Assembly (NCBI GenBank): GCA_023433855.1
Contig: JAEYTV010000543.1
Span: 1 to 7,080, forward strand
Source of the DNA: Pseudomonadota bacterium
GTDB taxonomy: Bacteria; Pseudomonadota; Alphaproteobacteria; Rhizobiales; Rhizobiaceae
Direction of reading: 5' to 3'
DNA length: 7,080 nt
Position numbers and translations under genes: made by a program. The first letter of the stretch is position 1; every line of letters starts with the position of its first letter. This document shows, piece by piece, positions 5,783-7,080 of the stretch. A model generated the notes under the pieces. It did no database searches and was not told the origin of the DNA. It was given only the letters and a program-made list of their open reading frames with translations.

Positions 5783-6013
5783 ATGCCGGAACAGCTCGCT
5801 CTCGATATCCCGGAAGAAGAAACTGTCACCCAGTCATCGCCTGAGGTCGATTTCGCGGTGTCTGTACTCGCTGCTTTCGGCGGTGACGCGCTTGCCGCGA
5901 TCCGAAATCTGCTCTTGGACGCCGATTTCTTGCGCGACCAGCTCTACACCGCGTCCTGCATCATGAGTGCTGGGATGGCGCGCGGATGGAAGCCCCGATA
6001 CGAGCGGCCATGA
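5783..6013 (+). CDS. Conserved-looking hypothetical protein, 76 residues, ending RGWKPRYERP
   Basis: The protein begins MPEQLALDIPEEETV and has an acidic, probably disordered first 25 residues. A helical core follows: VDFAVSVLAAFGGDALAAIRNLLLDADFLRDQLYTASCIMSAGMARGWKP, of which the parts GGDALAAIRNLL (about 33-44), ADFLRDQL (47-54) and RGWKPRYERP (67-76) are striking. I have an impression that small proteins with FLRDQL and a terminal RGWKP/RGWRP occur in other rhizobial accessory regions, but I cannot name a family or function. Translation should be strong from AGGAGG at 5771-5776. The stop overlaps the next start (ATGA, 6010-6013). A candidate promoter lies directly upstream. Confidence 0.8.
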   Translation: MPEQLALDIPEEETVTQSSPEVDFAVSVLAAFGGDALAAIRNLLLDADFLRDQLYTASCIMSAGMARGWKPRYERP

Positions 6014-6312
6014 AGCACCGCCGCGGCATCGATCTGATGGGTGCCGGCAGCGACACAGGCTACATCGTCGGCGAAGGCGGCCGCAGATCCTCAGATCTGG
6101 ATCTCTACCCCACGCTTGATGTCCTTCCCGAATGGTACGCTCTGGTCGGCTACTGCCCCCGCTGCCGAAGGTACGGCCAGATCCAGCGCCGGGATGTCCG
6201 CATTGTCCTCGGCGTCAAGGCAATACGCTCCCGGATCCAGCCGCTCTTGAGGTGCACGCGCTGCCGAGAGAAGTCCGGCAACTCGCTCTCAGTGCGCAAG
6301 CTTCCGAGATAA
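6010..6312 (+). CDS. Small zinc-ribbon-like hypothetical protein, 100 residues
   Basis: Two CXXC motifs are present, Cys49-Pro-Arg-Cys52 in GYCPRCRRYGQI and Cys82-Thr-Arg-Cys85 in LRCTRCREKSG, 29 residues apart. This is the layout of a zinc ribbon or treble-clef-like knuckle. The region between and after is very basic (QRRDVRIVLGVKAIRSRI, REKSGNSLSVRKLPR), which would suit nucleic acid binding. The first 35 residues are glycine- and serine-rich with no motif. ATG 6010 overlaps the previous stop (ATGA), so it is preferred over the ATG at 5986, which would overlap by 28 bases; both are in frame. No enzyme domain is visible. Function is unknown; a small regulator or nucleic-acid-associated protein of the element is an inference. 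Confidence 0.75.
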   Translation: MKHRRGIDLMGAGSDTGYIVGEGGRRSSDLDLYPTLDVLPEWYALVGYCPRCRRYGQIQRRDVRIVLGVKAIRSRIQPLLRCTRCREKSGNSLSVRKLPR

Positions 6313-6315
6313 CGG

Positions 6316-6325
6316 ACGGATCCGT
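6316..6325. repeat. Perfect 10-base palindrome ACGGATCCGT in the intergenic gap
   Basis: The palindrome starts 4 bases after the stop at 6312, in the 113-base gap before the gene at 6426. It could be a small operator half of a regulatory site, but it is short and could be chance. Confidence 0.25.
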
Positions 6326-6411
6326 TTCCACGGTCGCGATCTCTTTACCTTTCCACGACTTCTGGGGCTCACAAGCGATTCGGGTCCGTCTAGTGTCGCT
6401 CCCGGACAAAG

Positions 6412-6417
6412 AAGGAG
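6412..6417 (+). promoter_or_regulatory. Shine-Dalgarno AAGGAG fixing the start at 6426
   Basis: AAGGAG ends 8 bases before ATG 6426. The frame is open for nearly 300 bases upstream, so this site is the main evidence for where the protein begins. Confidence 0.7.
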
Positions 6418-6425
6418 TGCTGCGT

Positions 6426-6743
6426 ATGACGATGTTCACCTCGAAAGACCCCGCCGGACGCGCCGCAGGCGAGCTTGCCCTGCTGACCTATGGCATCGTG
6501 GCCTCCATGCAGTCCGCGCACGCCGCAGGCAAGCAAGCAGCCGAAGAGCGCCGCGAGAAGCGCGCGGCATATCGTTATGCATGCGAACTTGCGGAAGCTC
6601 GCGGCCGCGCAGACGAGCTTGGTCGCGTGGCAATCCGCGCCGTCCGGCACGTGGCGTCTCTCGAAGCCGAGGTTCGTCGTCTCCGTGTCGCGCTCTCCCA
6701 GCGCCAGGCGCACATCGACCGCCAGAGGAGCGTAGCACGATGA
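6426..6743 (+). CDS. Helical, basic coiled-coil hypothetical protein, 105 residues
   Basis: The protein begins MTMFTSKDPAGRAAGELALL and is almost wholly helical, rich in Ala, Arg and Glu. Residues 12-35 form an alanine-rich helix with some hydrophobic character (ELALLTYGIVASM). From about 36 to 100 it is a charged helix with heptad-like spacing near the end (VASLEAEVRRLRVALSQRQ, 76-94), consistent with a coiled coil. It carries many Arg and is net basic. No signal peptide or known domain is recognised. ATG 6426 is supported by AAGGAG at 6412-6417; a second ATG at 6432 is less well spaced. The stop overlaps the next start (ATGA, 6740-6743). A structural or DNA-associated role is possible but not shown. 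Confidence 0.75.
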   Translation: MTMFTSKDPAGRAAGELALLTYGIVASMQSAHAAGKQAAEERREKRAAYRYACELAEARGRADELGRVAIRAVRHVASLEAEVRRLRVALSQRQAHIDRQRSVAR

Positions 6744-6958
6744 GCCGAGATCTCTCTGACGCAGGCCTCGTCGCCGCGTACGGGGACATCATGCACGAGA
6801 TCCCTGAGCTTTTCGAAGCCATCCGGCGCTATGAAATGCAAAACCGCCCAGTGCGGAACATGGGCGGTTTCAGGATCGGAGCCGACTGTGTGTCAGTGGA
6901 CTGTGCTGACGGGCACGTATCTCGGATTCGCGTTCGGCATCCCGGGAGCATGGAATAG
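6740..6958 (+). CDS. Hypothetical protein, 72 residues, overlapping a convergent gene
   Basis: The protein begins MSRDLSDAGLVAAYGDIMHE. Its first half is a predicted helix (about 6-36, LVAAYGDIMHEIPELFEAIRRYEM), and the second half looks like strands with two cysteines (Cys50, Cys55) in GADCVSVDCADGHVSRIRVRHPG. I do not recognise the family. AGAGGAG (6724-6730) lies 9 bases before the ATG, which overlaps the preceding stop. Codon use is like its neighbours. The last 66 bases overlap, tail to tail, a gene on the other strand, and a perfect inverted repeat falls inside the coding region at 6841-6870. It appears to be the end of the + strand cluster. Confidence 0.68.
   Translation: MSRDLSDAGLVAAYGDIMHEIPELFEAIRRYEMQNRPVRNMGGFRIGADCVSVDCADGHVSRIRVRHPGSME
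6840..6870 (-). terminator. Hairpin terminator for the convergent - strand gene, inside the + strand gene
   Basis: AAACCGCCCA (6841-6850) and TGGGCGGTTT (6861-6870) form a perfect 10-bp stem around a 10-base loop. On the - strand the stem ends GGGCGGTTTT, giving a run of four T through base 6840, and it lies 22 bases after the stop of the gene ending at 6893. On the + strand only TTT precedes a C. The shape fits an intrinsic terminator working mainly on the - strand, possibly weakly in both directions. Confidence 0.55.
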
Positions 6959-7080
6959 CTCTCTGTAGCGCGCTGCCACGAAAGCCCTCTTCTGTTCTTC
7001 CTCGTCCTCCACGGTCGGGATCCTGAGGATCTCGGCCGTTGTCGTGTCCGGCGACGGCTGCACGAAGATCGGCTTCACTG
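6893..7080 (-). CDS. C-terminal part of a hypothetical protein, running in from beyond the right edge
   Basis: The - strand frame reads KPIFVQPSPDTTTAEILRIP, then TVEDEEEQKRAFVAARYREL, and ends PRYVPVSTVH before the stop at 6893-6895. A GTG at 7078-7076 is a possible start but the frame reaches the window edge, so the N-terminus is probably missing. Third codon positions are nearly all G or C, as expected for a real gene here. About 60 residues are visible, with an acidic helix (EDEEEQKRAFVAARYRELF) and a proline-rich end. No family is recognised. It converges on and overlaps the last + strand gene by 66 bases, and a hairpin terminator follows it. Confidence 0.6.
   Translation of the reverse strand, partial: VKPIFVQPSPDTTTAEILRIPTVEDEEEQKRAFVAARYRELFHAPGMPNANPRYVPVSTVH

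Larger units (their letters stand above)
4633..7080. mobile_element. Probable left end of an integrated phage or genomic island (continues past the window)
   Basis: Directly after the tRNA-Phe 3' end the sequence changes from conserved backbone genes to a repeat-bearing spacer, a degenerate tRNA-like sequence, a run of very small closely spaced genes of unknown function on the + strand, and a convergent gene at the right edge. Tiny overlapping genes are typical of phage and conjugative element accessory regions. No integrase, transposase or phage structural gene is visible, and the second attachment repeat is not in the window, so this call rests on position and style only. Confidence 0.5.

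Noticed and set aside
6132..6425. Upstream extension of the gene at 6426, including a protein-like stretch in the gap (SLPFHDFWGSQAIRVRL)
   Set aside because: Most of it is a shadow of the zinc-ribbon gene in another frame; no start with a ribosome binding site is found before ATG 6426, which has AAGGAG. A frameshifted fusion was considered but the upstream gene ends naturally.

Overview
The window is alphaproteobacterial, most likely a member of the Rhizobiaceae (Sinorhizobium/Ensifer, Rhizobium or Shinella type). The reasons are high GC, the conserved run DUF2948 - hisD - UPF0262 - low-molecular-weight phosphatase - infA - maf - yacG, and protein sequences that match rhizobial versions as I remember them. 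No database search was possible. Family names are recognition from sequence; functions of the small genes on the right are unknown.

Bases 1-4262 are chromosomal backbone, all on the + strand. A short-chain dehydrogenase/reductase C-terminus ends at 148. A tight cluster follows: DUF2948 protein (267-698), hisD (734-2032), UPF0262 protein (2036-2509) and a CX5R phosphatase-like protein (2512-2991), with gaps of 35, 3 and 2 bases. A 126-base gap with a weak candidate promoter precedes infA (3118-3336), maf (3361-3981) and yacG (4047-4262). The two groups combine the last steps of histidine synthesis with housekeeping functions: translation initiation, nucleotide pool sanitation and gyrase protection.

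Bases 4263-4632 carry a tRNA-Phe(GAA) gene with its own promoter and a GC-rich leader able to form alternative hairpins. tRNA-Phe genes are common integration sites, and gene character changes sharply just after this one.

Bases 4633-7080 look accessory, probably the tRNA-proximal end of an integrated phage or genomic island. First come about 350 bases without a gene. They hold five copies of a 10-base ATACCG-containing repeat, phased by roughly one helical turn within each pair, and a degenerate tRNA-like sequence on the - strand. Then seven small + strand genes (46-105 codons) follow, several with stop/start overlaps; none can be assigned a function, though one has paired CXXC motifs and two are strongly acidic. 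At the right edge a - strand gene enters from outside the window and overlaps the last + strand gene tail to tail by 66 bases. A perfect 10-bp inverted repeat there is well placed as its terminator. No integrase, replication, structural or toxin gene is recognisable here, so the nature of the element depends on sequence beyond 7080.
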